Shown here: positions 1 to 8,710 of the stretch, piece by piece | Layout: each line of letters starts with the position of its first letter | How positions within the stretch are numbered: position 1 is the stretch's first letter | From: a virus | DNA: 34,484 bases | Direction: 5' to 3' (one strand) | Virus record (IMG/VR): IMGVR_UViG_3300037246_000813 | Coordinates: 1-34,484 of that record | The notes under the pieces: model-generated | The model's input: the letters and a program-made list of their open reading frames with translations, nothing else | Databases searched by the model: none | Told to the model about the DNA's origin: nothing | Translations under genes and position numbers: made by a program

Positions 1-1296
1 CACGGCATAGTTGGTCAAGGCCACTTGTCGCACGTCGCTCAGAAGATTCGACTTGGGATGGGTGCGGGCTGGACCAGTGGAGTCAACCCTGACGGAGTAG
101 ATGGGTATTTCACGCATGGCGCGAGCAGCGTCACCTGGAAGTCCACGTCCGGTGTGATTAGTCAGATGCACGTCCAGAGCTTCGAGGCGAAAGACACATC
201 GGCCAACAACATCATTCTGGTAGCGAACAACTTTGACGCAGCCTACACCCACGTTGCCAACCTGTTTGACATCACTGATGACTCCACCGGCAACACCATC
301 GGCAACAATCGATACTTCAGCTTGATCTTCTGGGGCGTGCAGAACAAGACAGATCAGGGCTCGGGGCTCATGGTCAACCTGCCCGCAGGAAACTACACAA
401 GCGAACTAGGTGCGACACTTGACACCAGTGGCTACGACGATTACAACTTCCCGCGCGAGTTCAATCTGGACTCTGGCACTGCCTTCCTGGTGGCCCGCAG
501 CACGTTCAAGATGGGCACCACTGGCTGGACTCACATACAGACAGAAGACCTTCGCGGCAAAGTCCCCTCCAATCAAGTTGGAGGCGGTGCCGGTGGCGGG
601 ATAACTGACCACGGTGCTCTCGGCGGGCTGGCCGATGACGATCACCTCCAATACTCGCTGGTCGACGGGACGCGGGCCTTCACCGGCAACGTGACCGTCC
701 CTGCTCTCATCTGTGGCGGCGACATCACCAGCAACACCGGTACAGTCAACTTCGACGATGACCACATTGTCACCACAGGCAACATCACAGGCCAGACTTT
801 CACAGGCAACATCGTGCAGCCCATCGGAGGCTCCATCGGCAGCGCCAACGGGGTTGCCCAATTCGGTGCCACTCACATTGTCACCACAGGCAACACCGGT
901 GCCAACACCTACGAAGCCACCAACTACATCCGAACAGACACGCTCCGTACTTGGTCCGGCACGTTGTCTATGCCCGCCGGAGGGAACTTCAGTGCCGCAG
1001 GGTACGTTCGTGCTGGGGGCAACCTCATTGCCGTAGGGACGTTGTATGTAGACCAGATGCGAGGTAACCTCGGAACAGTGATCTCGCTGGGCGCCCACGA
1101 ACTCACTACGACGGGCTGCCTCACTGCCAACACTGTCACTGCCACCGGGGTCTTGGAACTTCCGACTTACAACGACTCGACTCGACCGACGGCCAGCACG
1201 TTGACAGCCGGGTCCGCGATCTACAACACTGACGACTCCGCACCAAACTTCAGCGATGGCACTCAGTGGCGTAGTGCCACCGGCCTCCCCACATAG
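1..1296 (+). CDS. Phage fibre-like protein (5' end cut by window edge)
   Basis: The frame is open to base 1, so the gene starts outside the window; 431 residues are visible. The middle carries the motif DHGALGGLADDDHLQY (about residues 207-222), which is widespread in phage fibre proteins. After it come Gly/Thr/Asn-rich imperfect repeats (HIVTTGN twice, then a degenerate HELTTTG), as in beta-helical fibre shafts. The C terminus (YNTDDSAPNFSDGTQWR) matches the usual end of such fibres. It is probably an extended, trimeric surface or receptor-binding protein. It lies upstream of the head-tail joining genes, whereas tail fibres normally follow the tip genes, so a capsid fibre is also possible. 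The family-level call is fairly sure; the location in the virion is inferred. Confidence 0.72.
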   Translation, partial: HGIVGQGHLSHVAQKIRLGMGAGWTSGVNPDGVDGYFTHGASSVTWKSTSGVISQMHVQSFEAKDTSANNIILVANNFDAAYTHVANLFDITDDSTGNTIGNNRYFSLIFWGVQNKTDQGSGLMVNLPAGNYTSELGATLDTSGYDDYNFPREFNLDSGTAFLVARSTFKMGTTGWTHIQTEDLRGKVPSNQVGGGAGGGITDHGALGGLADDDHLQYSLVDGTRAFTGNVTVPALICGGDITSNTGTVNFDDDHIVTTGNITGQTFTGNIVQPIGGSIGSANGVAQFGATHIVTTGNTGANTYEATNYIRTDTLRTWSGTLSMPAGGNFSAAGYVRAGGNLIAVGTLYVDQMRGNLGTVISLGAHELTTTGCLTANTVTATGVLELPTYNDSTRPTASTLTAGSAIYNTDDSAPNFSDGTQWRSATGLPT

Positions 1297-1306
1297 GGAT
1301 AGTCTC

Positions 1307-1537
1307 ATGGAATTTATGGATATGGTGAAAGACTTCGGCCCGTTGGTCGGGATCATTCTGTTCTTCATCTGGCGTGACTGGCGACGCGAAGAGAACCTGG
1401 TCAGCCGCGTCATGAAGCTGGAAGAGTTCAACACCGAGGTTCTGACGGGACTGGTCAAAGAGACCACTGCTGTGATCGCAACAAACACCGAACAGCTTCG
1501 CCTAATCAACACGATGATGGATAGGAAAAATGGTTAG
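1307..1537 (+). CDS. Small holin-like membrane protein (BhlA/UviB type)
   Basis: A protein of 76 residues. A short N terminus leads into one hydrophobic segment (FGPLVGIILFFIW, residues 10-22), then a basic cluster (RDWRRE) and a polar helical tail with heptad-like spacing. This plan of one membrane helix, a basic stop and a coiled-coil tail is that of BhlA/UviB-like holins, which make membrane lesions at lysis. I chose the ATG at 1307 because it follows the preceding stop by 10 bases and places the membrane helix at the N terminus; an upstream in-frame ATG at 1256 would overlap the fibre gene. No endolysin is seen next to it. It could instead be another small virion or membrane protein. Confidence 0.5.
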   Translation: MEFMDMVKDFGPLVGIILFFIWRDWRREENLVSRVMKLEEFNTEVLTGLVKETTAVIATNTEQLRLINTMMDRKNG

Positions 1538-2033
1538 ACCGAACTACAATCTGATCCGATTCATCCGTCGGTGTATCCGTGCGATGAAGAAAGAGTATGG
1601 CAGCCCGGTCACCGTCTACAAGCTGGAGTCCACCACCGCCAACCTGGAGACTGGCGCGAAGACCGACGTTCGGTCCTCGATCTTTGTGCGGCGTGCCGTA
1701 GTGCTGCCGAGCAGGTTGACTCGTGACGCCGTCCAGACTATCTCGCTGATCTCCGCCAACAAGCAAGTGGTGCAGGGCGGGACGTACGACCCTGGTCGAC
1801 GCACATTCATCATCGACCGAACCGATGTCCCCAACTGGGTTCTCCAACATGACGACTGGCTCGTCTACAATGACAGCCGGTACGACATCAAGAGCATCGA
1901 CGAGTTCGAGCAGAACACCGGCTGGGTCATCGTAGCCAAGAAGGTGGAAGGCGCGACCGTCTACCAGGACCGCATCGGCAACTCGCACGCCAACATGGTT
2001 ATCAGCCAATCAGTGACGGGGGTGATAGTATGA
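1530..2033 (+). CDS. Probable head-tail joining (head closure-like) protein
   Basis: A protein of 167 residues that begins inside the end of the holin-like gene and ends in an ATGA overlap with the next gene. A basic N terminus (residues 1-20) is followed by a beta-rich stretch: VRRAVVLPS, RTFIIDRTDVPNWVLQHDDWLVYNDSRYDI and GWVIVAKKVEGA. That layout, including the 'DWLVYNDSRYDIKSI' strand pair, resembles the small barrel-like head-completion or stopper proteins that close the portal channel. Its place directly before a tail-completion candidate and the tail tube supports this. No catalytic motif is visible. The call rests on size, predicted fold and position. Confidence 0.5.
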   Translation: MVRPNYNLIRFIRRCIRAMKKEYGSPVTVYKLESTTANLETGAKTDVRSSIFVRRAVVLPSRLTRDAVQTISLISANKQVVQGGTYDPGRRTFIIDRTDVPNWVLQHDDWLVYNDSRYDIKSIDEFEQNTGWVIVAKKVEGATVYQDRIGNSHANMVISQSVTGVIV

Positions 2034-2521
2034 GTATGAAGGATCTACCCCGCTGGCTGCTCTCCTCGCTGGCGAAGCATCTCAATACCATCGCCGTCGC
2101 CAACGACATCCCTTTCTTCGTAGAGGGTGTCCATGAGCGAGACGAGGACCGCATGTTGCTGAGTCACGCCGAACTGCGAGTGACCGGCCCGTACACCAAG
2201 CAAATAGACAGTGGTCGCTACAATGTGGACGTGGTTGCCAACATCATGCTCATTTCGCTCATGGATGCGAAAGGCGATGCGTACGAGATAATTCAATGGG
2301 GCGGCATCTTCCAAGACGCCCTGCTCTCGCCGATCCCTGTATACAAGTACGGCAACGGTGCCGACGACACGGGATTGCTGCTGGGATGCCTACGACACAA
2401 GAAGAACCGAAGGGATCAAGCCAAGCTGTTCCACTTCGGTCAGATGGATAGAACAGACAGAGTTCGGCAGTCAGAACTTGACGCCGTCTTAGAGATCCTG
2501 GTCTCAGACGACGAACTCTAA
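2030..2521 (+). CDS. Probable tail terminator/tail completion protein
   Basis: A protein of 163 residues, translationally coupled to the previous gene by ATGA at 2030. It lies between a head-tail joining candidate and the tail tube, where siphophages encode the tail terminator. The central part (residues about 48-105) alternates strands and helices (RYNVDVVANIMLISLMD, then a helix and a Pro/Tyr-rich turn), as expected for the alpha/beta fold of terminators. The C terminus is charged. A possible terminator and an inverted repeat follow it, separating it from the tube gene. I recognise no sequence motif, so the role is inferred from position. Confidence 0.42.
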   Translation: MSMKDLPRWLLSSLAKHLNTIAVANDIPFFVEGVHERDEDRMLLSHAELRVTGPYTKQIDSGRYNVDVVANIMLISLMDAKGDAYEIIQWGGIFQDALLSPIPVYKYGNGADDTGLLLGCLRHKKNRRDQAKLFHFGQMDRTDRVRQSELDAVLEILVSDDEL

Positions 2522-2574
2522 CACGAATCACTCCACAGTGTTGGCCGCGCGGGCTCACACGGTGGCCTGACCTA

Positions 2575-2600
2575 CCGCCTCGGGCGGGTTTGTTGTTGTA
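2575..2600 (+). terminator. Possible weak terminator before the tail tube gene
   Basis: A short GC hairpin, CCGCC (2575-2579), loop TCG, GGCGG (2583-2587), is followed by a T-rich run (GTTTGTTGTTGT). The stem is only five base pairs, so attenuation is more likely than full termination. Confidence 0.4.
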
Positions 2601-2617
2601 CCGATAGCGCGTATCGG
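2601..2617. repeat. Short perfect inverted repeat in the tail tube leader
   Basis: CCGATA (2601-2606) and TATCGG (2612-2617) flank GCGCG. It sits 43 bases upstream of the tail tube ATG, between the weak terminator and the ribosome binding site. It could be an mRNA-stabilising hairpin for a heavily expressed virion gene or a protein binding site; the sequence does not decide. Confidence 0.4.
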
Positions 2618-2659
2618 AAACACTTGAACTTTCATTCCCTCTCAGAGGAGATACCAACC

Positions 2660-3415
2660 ATGGCACGAATTGAAATGCGGGACGTGACCATCTATATCCA
2701 GGATGGTCTTGCAGGCACGGCACTGTTGTCGGCCAACGGCACCGCGAACGACACCGATCTGGACATCGAGACCGTTGTTCTGAACACGGCGACCACGAAT
2801 CTGGTTCCGATCGGCGCCCGGCTGTACCTGCCCGGCGAGACCACGAACACGGTTCACACCGTGACGGGGCGAACGCCGTCCGATGATGGCCCGACGCTGA
2901 ACCTCGTCATCACCCCGGCTCTGGGTGCTGGTAGCTACAACAGTGGCAACAGCGAGAACGCGGTCACCTTCATCAATCAGCGCATCGAAGTGATGATCGG
3001 CGAAGGCAACCTGACCTGGACCGAGACGAAGGAATACGAGTACCTTCGCGAACGCGGCGACCTGGACTCGGTCAAGGAAGCCGACGAGCAACCGGTCGAG
3101 ATGTCCTTGGAGTTCATCTACGAGTACATCAAGACTCAGTCCGGTCAGACCATCACGCCGAACGACGCCCTGAAGCAGCAGGGTGAGGCGTCCGAATGGG
3201 TCTCGTCCTCGTCCGATCTCTGCGAGCCCTACGCCGTCGACATCCTTGCCAAGCATTGTGTGCCGTGTGGCACCGACCAGGATGAAGACGTTCTGTTCAC
3301 CGACTTCCGTTATGAGTCTCTGGACTTCGACACCAGCGAGGCCACCGTTGCCCTCGCTGGCCGCTGCAACGTCAGCGAACCGACCGTCACGCGCTCGGAT
3401 GACTCCGAGTGCTAG
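2660..3415 (+). CDS. Major tail tube protein
   Basis: A protein of 251 residues. I chose the ATG at 2660 because AGAGGAG (2644-2650) lies nine bases upstream; the in-frame extension to 2624 has no such site. The N terminus (MARIEMRDVTIYIQDG) and the later 'INQRIEVMIGEGNLTWTETK' stretch with the pattern ERGDLDSVKEADEQPVEMSL are typical of siphophage tube subunits, which polymerise into the hollow tail. A pattern of two well-spaced cysteine pairs lies near the C terminus (CEPYAV, CVPCG). It has its own leader and a strong hairpin directly after the stop, as expected for a highly expressed virion gene. It is followed by the tail chaperone, the conserved order in this virus type. Confidence 0.72.
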   Translation: MARIEMRDVTIYIQDGLAGTALLSANGTANDTDLDIETVVLNTATTNLVPIGARLYLPGETTNTVHTVTGRTPSDDGPTLNLVITPALGAGSYNSGNSENAVTFINQRIEVMIGEGNLTWTETKEYEYLRERGDLDSVKEADEQPVEMSLEFIYEYIKTQSGQTITPNDALKQQGEASEWVSSSSDLCEPYAVDILAKHCVPCGTDQDEDVLFTDFRYESLDFDTSEATVALAGRCNVSEPTVTRSDDSEC

Positions 3416-3422
3416 ACAATAC

Positions 3423-3468
3423 GCTGGTGACCGGGCGGGCTATGCCCGCCCGTCACCAGCCCTCTTTT
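3423..3468 (+). terminator. Strong terminator after the tail tube gene
   Basis: A long hairpin: GCTGGTGAC (3423-3431) pairs with GTCACCAGC (3452-3460), a single bulged C at 3432, then GGGCGGGC (3433-3440) pairs with GCCCGCCC (3444-3451) around loop TAT. It is followed by CCTCTTTTCC. The 17 paired bases and T tract fit a rho-independent terminator that sets tube mRNA above the downstream tail genes. Confidence 0.75.
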
Positions 3469-3495
3469 CCCTCTCAGCCTCAACTGGAGAATCAA

Positions 3496-3957
3496 ATGAA
3501 GATTGGTGGAGTACAAGTCACGACGTGCGAAGAGTTGATCGTTCTCTATCGTGGTGGTCCCGGCAAGGACATCCCGATTCGAGCACGCGCTGTTGCGATC
3601 AACGATGTATTCAACAAGCTGGTCCCCGTCCCGGTGCCTCCCATGGTACTGAAGAAAGGCGGCGTCAAGGAGTCCGACCTCGCTGACAAGGACTACAAGG
3701 CCGCCCTGTCTCATCGAGACAATCTTCGTTTCGCCTACCTGATTCTGCGTTCGCTTGAACCCAGCAACATCGAGTGGGAAATCATCGACATGGAGAAGCC
3801 CAGCACTTGGCTCAAGTGGTCCGACGAGTTGTTGGAGTCCGGCCTCTCTGATAAGGAAGTGCAACGAGTCGTTGACGCCGTCATGGTTGCTGGCTCGCTG
3901 AGCGAAGCCAAACTTGAAGAGGCGCGGGCAGCTTTTCTACGCGGTCAGGAAGCGTAG
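3496..3957 (+). CDS. Tail assembly chaperone, short form (lambda gpG-like)
   Basis: A protein of 153 residues from the ATG at 3496, which has GGAG (3486-3489) at good spacing. It begins MKIGGVQVTTCEELIVLYRG; the C-terminal half is helical and charged (SGLSDKEVQRVVDAVMVA, then an acidic-basic helix). It lies between the tail tube and tape measure genes, the fixed position of the tail assembly chaperone. These proteins bind the tape measure during tail assembly and are absent from the finished virion. The strongest support is the second reading frame immediately downstream, which continues it as a -1 frameshift product (next entry). Confidence 0.68.
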   Translation: MKIGGVQVTTCEELIVLYRGGPGKDIPIRARAVAINDVFNKLVPVPVPPMVLKKGGVKESDLADKDYKAALSHRDNLRFAYLILRSLEPSNIEWEIIDMEKPSTWLKWSDELLESGLSDKEVQRVVDAVMVAGSLSEAKLEEARAAFLRGQEA

Positions 3958-4187
3958 CTCGAAAGCTTCTCTGGCCAAGGTATCGAACAGCCGAGTATGC
4001 CATTTGGTCGGCCTGTCAGCAATTCGGCATCATGCCTCCCGGTATCCGACACCCCAACTATGTGTGCTGGGATGATCTCGAATCGCCTCAGTGGGCGATG
4101 TTGGTCGGCTACCATCAGACTGTCCAGTACGACAATTCTGGTGCTGGTCAAAAGACCACGCCCAAGCCCAAGCCCAGGCCGAAGTAG
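3496..4187 (+). CDS. Tail assembly chaperone, frameshifted long form (gpGT-like)
   Basis: The -1 frame relative to the short form is open from 3918 to the TAG at 4185-4187 and has no good start of its own. It encodes about 80 residues with coding-like composition, including AEYAIWSACQQFGIMPPGI and a Trp/Tyr-rich stretch ending in a Lys-Pro tail (PKPKPRPK). This matches the T part of lambda-like GT chaperones, made by programmed -1 frameshifting near the end of G. A TGA in the -1 frame at 3915-3917 and the short-form stop at 3955 restrict the slip to 3918-3954. The only obvious slippery run there is TTTT (3933-3936) in GCT TTT CTA. The product would be about 230 residues. The next gene's ATG lies one base after the TAG, supporting translation of this frame. 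Confidence 0.66.
3931..3939 (+). other. Candidate -1 frameshift site of the tail chaperone
   Basis: The zero-frame codons are GCT TTT CTA. A Phe-tRNA on TTT (3934-3936) can re-pair perfectly with TTT (3933-3935). The full X XXY YYZ heptamer is not met, because GCT cannot re-pair well with AGC, so a single-tRNA slip would be needed. No other good slippery run exists in the allowed interval. Confidence 0.42.
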
Positions 4188-4188
4188 C

Positions 4189-4698
4189 ATGAAATGGAAA
4201 ACCAACTTCACTGAGGTGTACCTTGACGAGCTTGGCTACCGGCGAGTCTTGCTGAACGCTCTTCGCAATATGAATGAGCGTGCCGGACAGGCTTGGATAA
4301 GCGAGGCGGTAAGCAAGACCCCTATCCCGACATGGTCGGGAGCTTCAAGGGCAACTTTCCAGAAGCTTGCCAGTGAACTTGGGACCACAGTGCCGATTGG
4401 TTCAATACGTGCGAGTAAGAGTCGCGTGTCTCTCGGGAAGTCATCGTCTGCTGGAAGTGGAGTAGAAGAGAGACACGCTGACACGTATATTGGCTTCATC
4501 TATGAAACCGATTTGCGATACCTCGCGTACAACGAGTACAACCACGCGACAGCGGGCAGCCCGCCCGCTCCGTACAGCAACAATGTTCGTTTCACTCCAT
4601 ACGGTTTCCAAAGTCGTGCCGAGGCGGCTTGGCGAGCAGTGGCAGCAACAGTAAAGTTGCCAGACCCCTATCGGTTTCTCCGGAAGAGGAAACTCTGA
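4189..4698 (+). CDS. Small tail protein of unknown role
   Basis: A protein of 169 residues, starting one base after the stop of the long chaperone form and overlapping the tape measure start (TGATG at 4696-4700). The motif SKTPIPTWSGASRATFQKLA (residues 42-61) recalls the 'KTPVDTGRLRAS' signature of HK97 gp10-like tail completion proteins. The position after the chaperone is unusual for that family. The C terminus (FTPYGFQSRAEAAWRAVAA) looks like a helical packing segment. It is probably a tail assembly or tail completion factor, with no enzymatic motif visible. Confidence 0.45.
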   Translation: MKWKTNFTEVYLDELGYRRVLLNALRNMNERAGQAWISEAVSKTPIPTWSGASRATFQKLASELGTTVPIGSIRASKSRVSLGKSSSAGSGVEERHADTYIGFIYETDLRYLAYNEYNHATAGSPPAPYSNNVRFTPYGFQSRAEAAWRAVAATVKLPDPYRFLRKRKL

Positions 4699-7600
4699 TG
4701 CCCCAGATCACTCAAAAACTTGGCTTCGATGCCGGTGGTGCCACCAGAAGTCTTGGCAACTTGACGAAGAAGTTGAGAGAGTCCACCGACGCGCTCAAAG
4801 ATTTTCAGACACAGTCAGCCAGGGGCACCGGCAAAATTGACAGCGCCCTCAAGAAGACCACGAAAGCTGCTGATGGTTTTCTCGTCAGTTGGAAAACAAT
4901 CGCAAGGGTGATCGGCACTCAGTTTGTGGTGCGGGGTTTGGCGGCAGTCCTTTCACAGATCAGCGAGGGAGTACAGCGGGCTCGTGACCTCTCCAGGGCT
5001 ATCGAAGAAATTCAGACCATCTCAGGCAGAGGCATGGGCAGCGGTCAGCTTACTGCTGACATTCTCGCTATCTCGGATGCTATCGGCAAGTCGGGGCAGG
5101 ATATTGGCGAAGCCTTCTACCAGACCTTGTCAAACCAAGTTGTCGAGGTCGGACAGGCGTTTGAGTTCACATCGCAGGCCGCCAAGTTGGCGACCATCAC
5201 CGTGTCGGAAACCAAGGACGCAGTCAACGCTCTGTCCTCGGTCATGAACTCGTATGGCTTCGAGGCGTCGCGTGCCGAGCATGTGGCAGGCACGTTGTTC
5301 AAGACCGTCGAGTTGGGCCGTTTGCGATTGAGCGAAATCGCGAACGTCATCGGTCGAGTCACCCCACTCACGGCGGCCATGGGTGTGTCGTGGGAAGAGA
5401 CCGCTGCATCCATTGCTGTAATGACTCGGCAGGGCGTGAAGGCTGACACCGCTATCACCCAGTTGCGTGCTGTGATGACCAAGATCATCCGGCCAACCCA
5501 GGAGATGCGGGACATCTTCCATGCGTGGGGCGTCCGAGACGGTAAGGAAGCTGTCGAGACGTTCGGTGGGTTGAATGGCGTGCTGAAGAAGTTGGCCGAA
5601 GAGACGGGCCACAGTTCGGAAGCCATGGCTGACTTGCTGCGTCGAGTGCGAACCATTGTCGCTCAGTTGTCCTTGATGAAGGACGGCGGTGAGGCTCTTG
5701 CAGACACCCTGGAGAAGATCAAAGGGGCTTCCAATGAACTCACCGAGCAATGGGACTTGTTCACTCAGTCTGACGCACATCGCCTGACTGTCGAGGTAAA
5801 CAAGTTCGACAACGCTCTCAATCGGGTTGGCTTGGAGTCCATGCCACACCTTGTCGCTACCATGGGGGTTCTGAACAAGTTTATGGGCGACGTGGTTTTT
5901 CAGGCCCGTGCCTTGTCTGGCGAATTTGATGAAGCGGGCGTCAACGCCGAACTCATGAAACACGTCGCTATTGGTGCGGGCGTGGCGATACGCAAAAGAG
6001 CCAAGGACTTCGACGAGGAGCAGAGAAAGAGATACGACGGCCTAGCGGAGTCCGCTGGGAGATACTACGTTGGGGTCCAGTTAGAAGAGAACAAGCTGGC
6101 AGCCATTCGGGACACCGGCATCGCTGCCGCCACCACGGCGGTCAAGGCTCAGGGCAAGGATATAGTGGACTTCTACAAGAAGGCCGCCAAAAACCTGGAA
6201 GACTTCGTTGATGGCATCAACGGAGTCATCAAAGACAACACTGAAGCGATCGCTGACATTCAGCGGGATTTGAATCAGGATGCACTGGACGCTGAACTTG
6301 ATAAGTGGGACAGTGTCTACAAGAAGGTCTTCATTCTTGAGAAAGCCCTGCACGCCCAACGCCTGAAATCGCAGAAAGCCTTCGCCGACCTGGGCGTCTC
6401 TGAAGAGAGCCGGGACCGCGCACTGCTCGAAAACGAGATCGCTCTTGACCTCGCGGATCAGACCATCGAACTCGCCAATCAAGCCGGTCACGAAGGCACT
6501 ATCTTGAGGGCCGAGCAGGCTCGCGCAGGCCTTCTGGGTCAACGTCAGGGGATGCTGAAAAGGCACACTCGACTACTGGAAGACCACAAGGGGAAGATCG
6601 AGGAGACTAACAAGCTTGTGCAAGAGGGCGCCACTGACCTGGAAGCGCTCATCAAAGAGCGTAACGATTTGATCGGCAGCGGGGCTCTCCAAGCCAAGAA
6701 CGAGGCACGACGCAAGAAAGCCTTCGCCGTCCTCGCTTCCTTGAATAACAAGATCGACGACATCTTCACCGACGCCACGAGGCACGACGAGTTCTTGCAG
6801 TCCTTGGGCCTGGACACCGCCCTTGATGAGATAACCTCAACCCTCACGGAAGCCTTGAACGCATCCACCAAGGACTGGCAAGTGGAAGTCGCGGAGATGC
6901 ACGCAGCCTTTGAAGACGAGATCATCCATCTGAACGTGGTGGTTGATCCTGAAGGGGTAAGGCAAGCCGCTGTCGACGCTCTCGAACTTAAACCAAAAGG
7001 GTCTGAGGGGATTGCTGGTTTCGCCAGAGCAACTGACGAGGCCATCATAGCGAACGCCAAAGAATATGAGACGCTTCAAGAGTCGATTGACAAAACACAG
7101 ACTGATATAAATAACAAACTCAAACTCACGAATCAAGCTCTCGCCAAGGGAGCCGCAGATATCGTGCAGGTGAGAGACCAATATGCTAGGGTAATCAAAC
7201 CCGCAGCTACAGTACAAAATATACTCAGTAAATGGACTGGCGGTTTGATTGCTAGTGTAGATGCGACTCTCGTGCTTAACCACAGAATGCTAAATGTTCA
7301 AGGAACCGCTGCAAAACTGAACACCTCATTCCAAGCCGCCGCTGACGCGCTTCGTTCTGGCGAGGTACTCACTGATGGACAGCTTGTAAGTCTTGAAGAA
7401 CAGTTGAACCTTGCTCATCGCCAAGAGCAGATAAATGAAGAACGAACCAAGGTTTATCGGGATCAGCTAAAGTTGCTCCAGGGCGCGAACGATTCGGCTA
7501 AGGAAAGGGCTGCCTTCGATGCGAAACTCCCTGAACAGGATGTGGTTGACGCCACCATAGCTGCCAGAGATGCTCTCATTGAACAAAAGGACGCCGGGCT

Positions 7601-8192
7601 TAGTGTGGCCGAGGCCGCAGACCTCACACGTCAAAACATTGATGCCGCCAAGGAAGCTACTGTTGAGGTTGAGACGGCCACCAAGAAGGGCACTGTGGCA
7701 CAGACCGCCCAGACCACAGCCGCCGGAGGAACGACGACTGCTGTGGCTGCGATCGGCACGGCGTCTGCTGCCAATGTCACGATTATCAACGGTGTGGCAG
7801 TGGCTTTCGATAACGTCACCAGAGCAGCGAATCGAGCAGCGTCGGCCAGTGCCGGGGTGGTCCAAAATCCCTTTGCTGGACAGTTCCATGGCGGCCCGAT
7901 GAATCGGTTCTTCGCCGACGGTGGTCCGATCACTCGTGGTCAGGACAAGATCCTGACCGCCCTATCCAGCGGCGAGAACGTCACCAACTCCAAAAACTCG
8001 TCTCGGTTCGCTTCTGAACTGAACGCAATCAACCAAGGTAGCCCCCCTGTCTTCCGTGAGCAGGGTGGTCCGGTCACCACAGTAGGTGATGTGAATATCA
8101 CGGTGAACGGAGGCGACTCCTCGCAGCAAACGGTGCGCGAGATTGGCCGTCTGCTACGTCGTGATATCCAGCGTGGCATCACAAAGCTTTAA
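4698..8192 (+). CDS. Tail tape measure protein
   Basis: A protein of 1,164 residues. The ATG at 4698 overlaps the preceding stop and has GGAAGAGGA (4682-4690). Residues about 115-265 hold the conserved tape measure core (PhageMin_Tail type), with SQAAKLATITVSETKDAVNA and GVSWEETAASIAVMTRQGVK. Long alpha-helical stretches fill the middle. The C terminus has the usual Gly-rich segment (FADGGPITRGQDKILTALSS, about residue 1071) and ends with a helix (TVREIGRLLRRDIQRG). It fills the tail lumen, sets tail length and is ejected with the DNA. At about 0.15 nm per residue it predicts a tail near 175 nm. Codon use in 7030-7260 looks more AT-rich than its surroundings. No peptidase or lysozyme motif was noticed. 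Confidence 0.93.
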   Translation: MPQITQKLGFDAGGATRSLGNLTKKLRESTDALKDFQTQSARGTGKIDSALKKTTKAADGFLVSWKTIARVIGTQFVVRGLAAVLSQISEGVQRARDLSRAIEEIQTISGRGMGSGQLTADILAISDAIGKSGQDIGEAFYQTLSNQVVEVGQAFEFTSQAAKLATITVSETKDAVNALSSVMNSYGFEASRAEHVAGTLFKTVELGRLRLSEIANVIGRVTPLTAAMGVSWEETAASIAVMTRQGVKADTAITQLRAVMTKIIRPTQEMRDIFHAWGVRDGKEAVETFGGLNGVLKKLAEETGHSSEAMADLLRRVRTIVAQLSLMKDGGEALADTLEKIKGASNELTEQWDLFTQSDAHRLTVEVNKFDNALNRVGLESMPHLVATMGVLNKFMGDVVFQARALSGEFDEAGVNAELMKHVAIGAGVAIRKRAKDFDEEQRKRYDGLAESAGRYYVGVQLEENKLAAIRDTGIAAATTAVKAQGKDIVDFYKKAAKNLEDFVDGINGVIKDNTEAIADIQRDLNQDALDAELDKWDSVYKKVFILEKALHAQRLKSQKAFADLGVSEESRDRALLENEIALDLADQTIELANQAGHEGTILRAEQARAGLLGQRQGMLKRHTRLLEDHKGKIEETNKLVQEGATDLEALIKERNDLIGSGALQAKNEARRKKAFAVLASLNNKIDDIFTDATRHDEFLQSLGLDTALDEITSTLTEALNASTKDWQVEVAEMHAAFEDEIIHLNVVVDPEGVRQAAVDALELKPKGSEGIAGFARATDEAIIANAKEYETLQESIDKTQTDINNKLKLTNQALAKGAADIVQVRDQYARVIKPAATVQNILSKWTGGLIASVDATLVLNHRMLNVQGTAAKLNTSFQAAADALRSGEVLTDGQLVSLEEQLNLAHRQEQINEERTKVYRDQLKLLQGANDSAKERAAFDAKLPEQDVVDATIAARDALIEQKDAGLSVAEAADLTRQNIDAAKEATVEVETATKKGTVAQTAQTTAAGGTTTAVAAIGTASAANVTIINGVAVAFDNVTRAANRAASASAGVVQNPFAGQFHGGPMNRFFADGGPITRGQDKILTALSSGENVTNSKNSSRFASELNAINQGSPPVFREQGGPVTTVGDVNITVNGGDSSQQTVREIGRLLRRDIQRGITKL

Positions 8193-8212
8193 CCCTACTA
8201 GGAGATTCTAAG

Positions 8213-8710
8213 ATGAATCAGATCGCCAAACTACTGGCAGGCCGCGTTGTTGCCGAGCACCGGGATCTCGATGACAGACTCAAGGCCATTCACGAGTTCC
8301 CGAATGGTATCGTGGATGAGGGTCTCGACCACATCCTCGACACTCAGTTCAACGGTGGCACGCCGATCACGACGTGGCTCATTGGACTGGTTGACAACTC
8401 CGGCTTCAGCGAGTTCGCCGACGCCGATGTGCTGTCCAGCCATGCGGGGTGGAGCGAGTCCACCACGTACACCGAAGCCAACCGCGTGACGTGGCAGTCG
8501 GACGCCGCGTCGAGTCGTGCTGTGAGCAACTCGACCACGGCCGACTTCAGCATCAACGCCACCGGCAACCTCAAGGGCATCTTTGTGTCCTCGAACAACG
8601 TGAAGTCCACGGGTAACACCGGCACGTTGTGGTCGACGGCTGCGTTCTCGTCCGTCGTCGCCACGGCGAACGGCGACACCCTGAAGGTCACCTACACGGT
8701 GAGTGGCTAG
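8213..8710 (+). CDS. Small virion-type protein of unknown role
   Basis: A protein of 165 residues with AGGAGATTC (8200-8208) before its ATG. The N-terminal 35 residues are helical and charged; the rest is Ser/Thr/Asn-rich beta sequence, including GWSESTTYTEANRVTWQ and FSINATGNLKGIFVSSNNV. This kind of sequence is often seen in phage structural or decoration proteins encoded near the tail tip. It lies between the tape measure and the lectin-like pair, so it is probably part of the tail tip or exposed on the tail. No family name is claimed. Confidence 0.5.
   Translation: MNQIAKLLAGRVVAEHRDLDDRLKAIHEFPNGIVDEGLDHILDTQFNGGTPITTWLIGLVDNSGFSEFADADVLSSHAGWSESTTYTEANRVTWQSDAASSRAVSNSTTADFSINATGNLKGIFVSSNNVKSTGNTGTLWSTAAFSSVVATANGDTLKVTYTVSG

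Noticed and set aside
406-1512. Minus-strand ORF of 368 codons opposite the fibre gene
   Set aside because: It is a shadow of a repetitive, GC-rich coding region, without ribosome binding site or protein-like composition, and antisense to two convincing genes.
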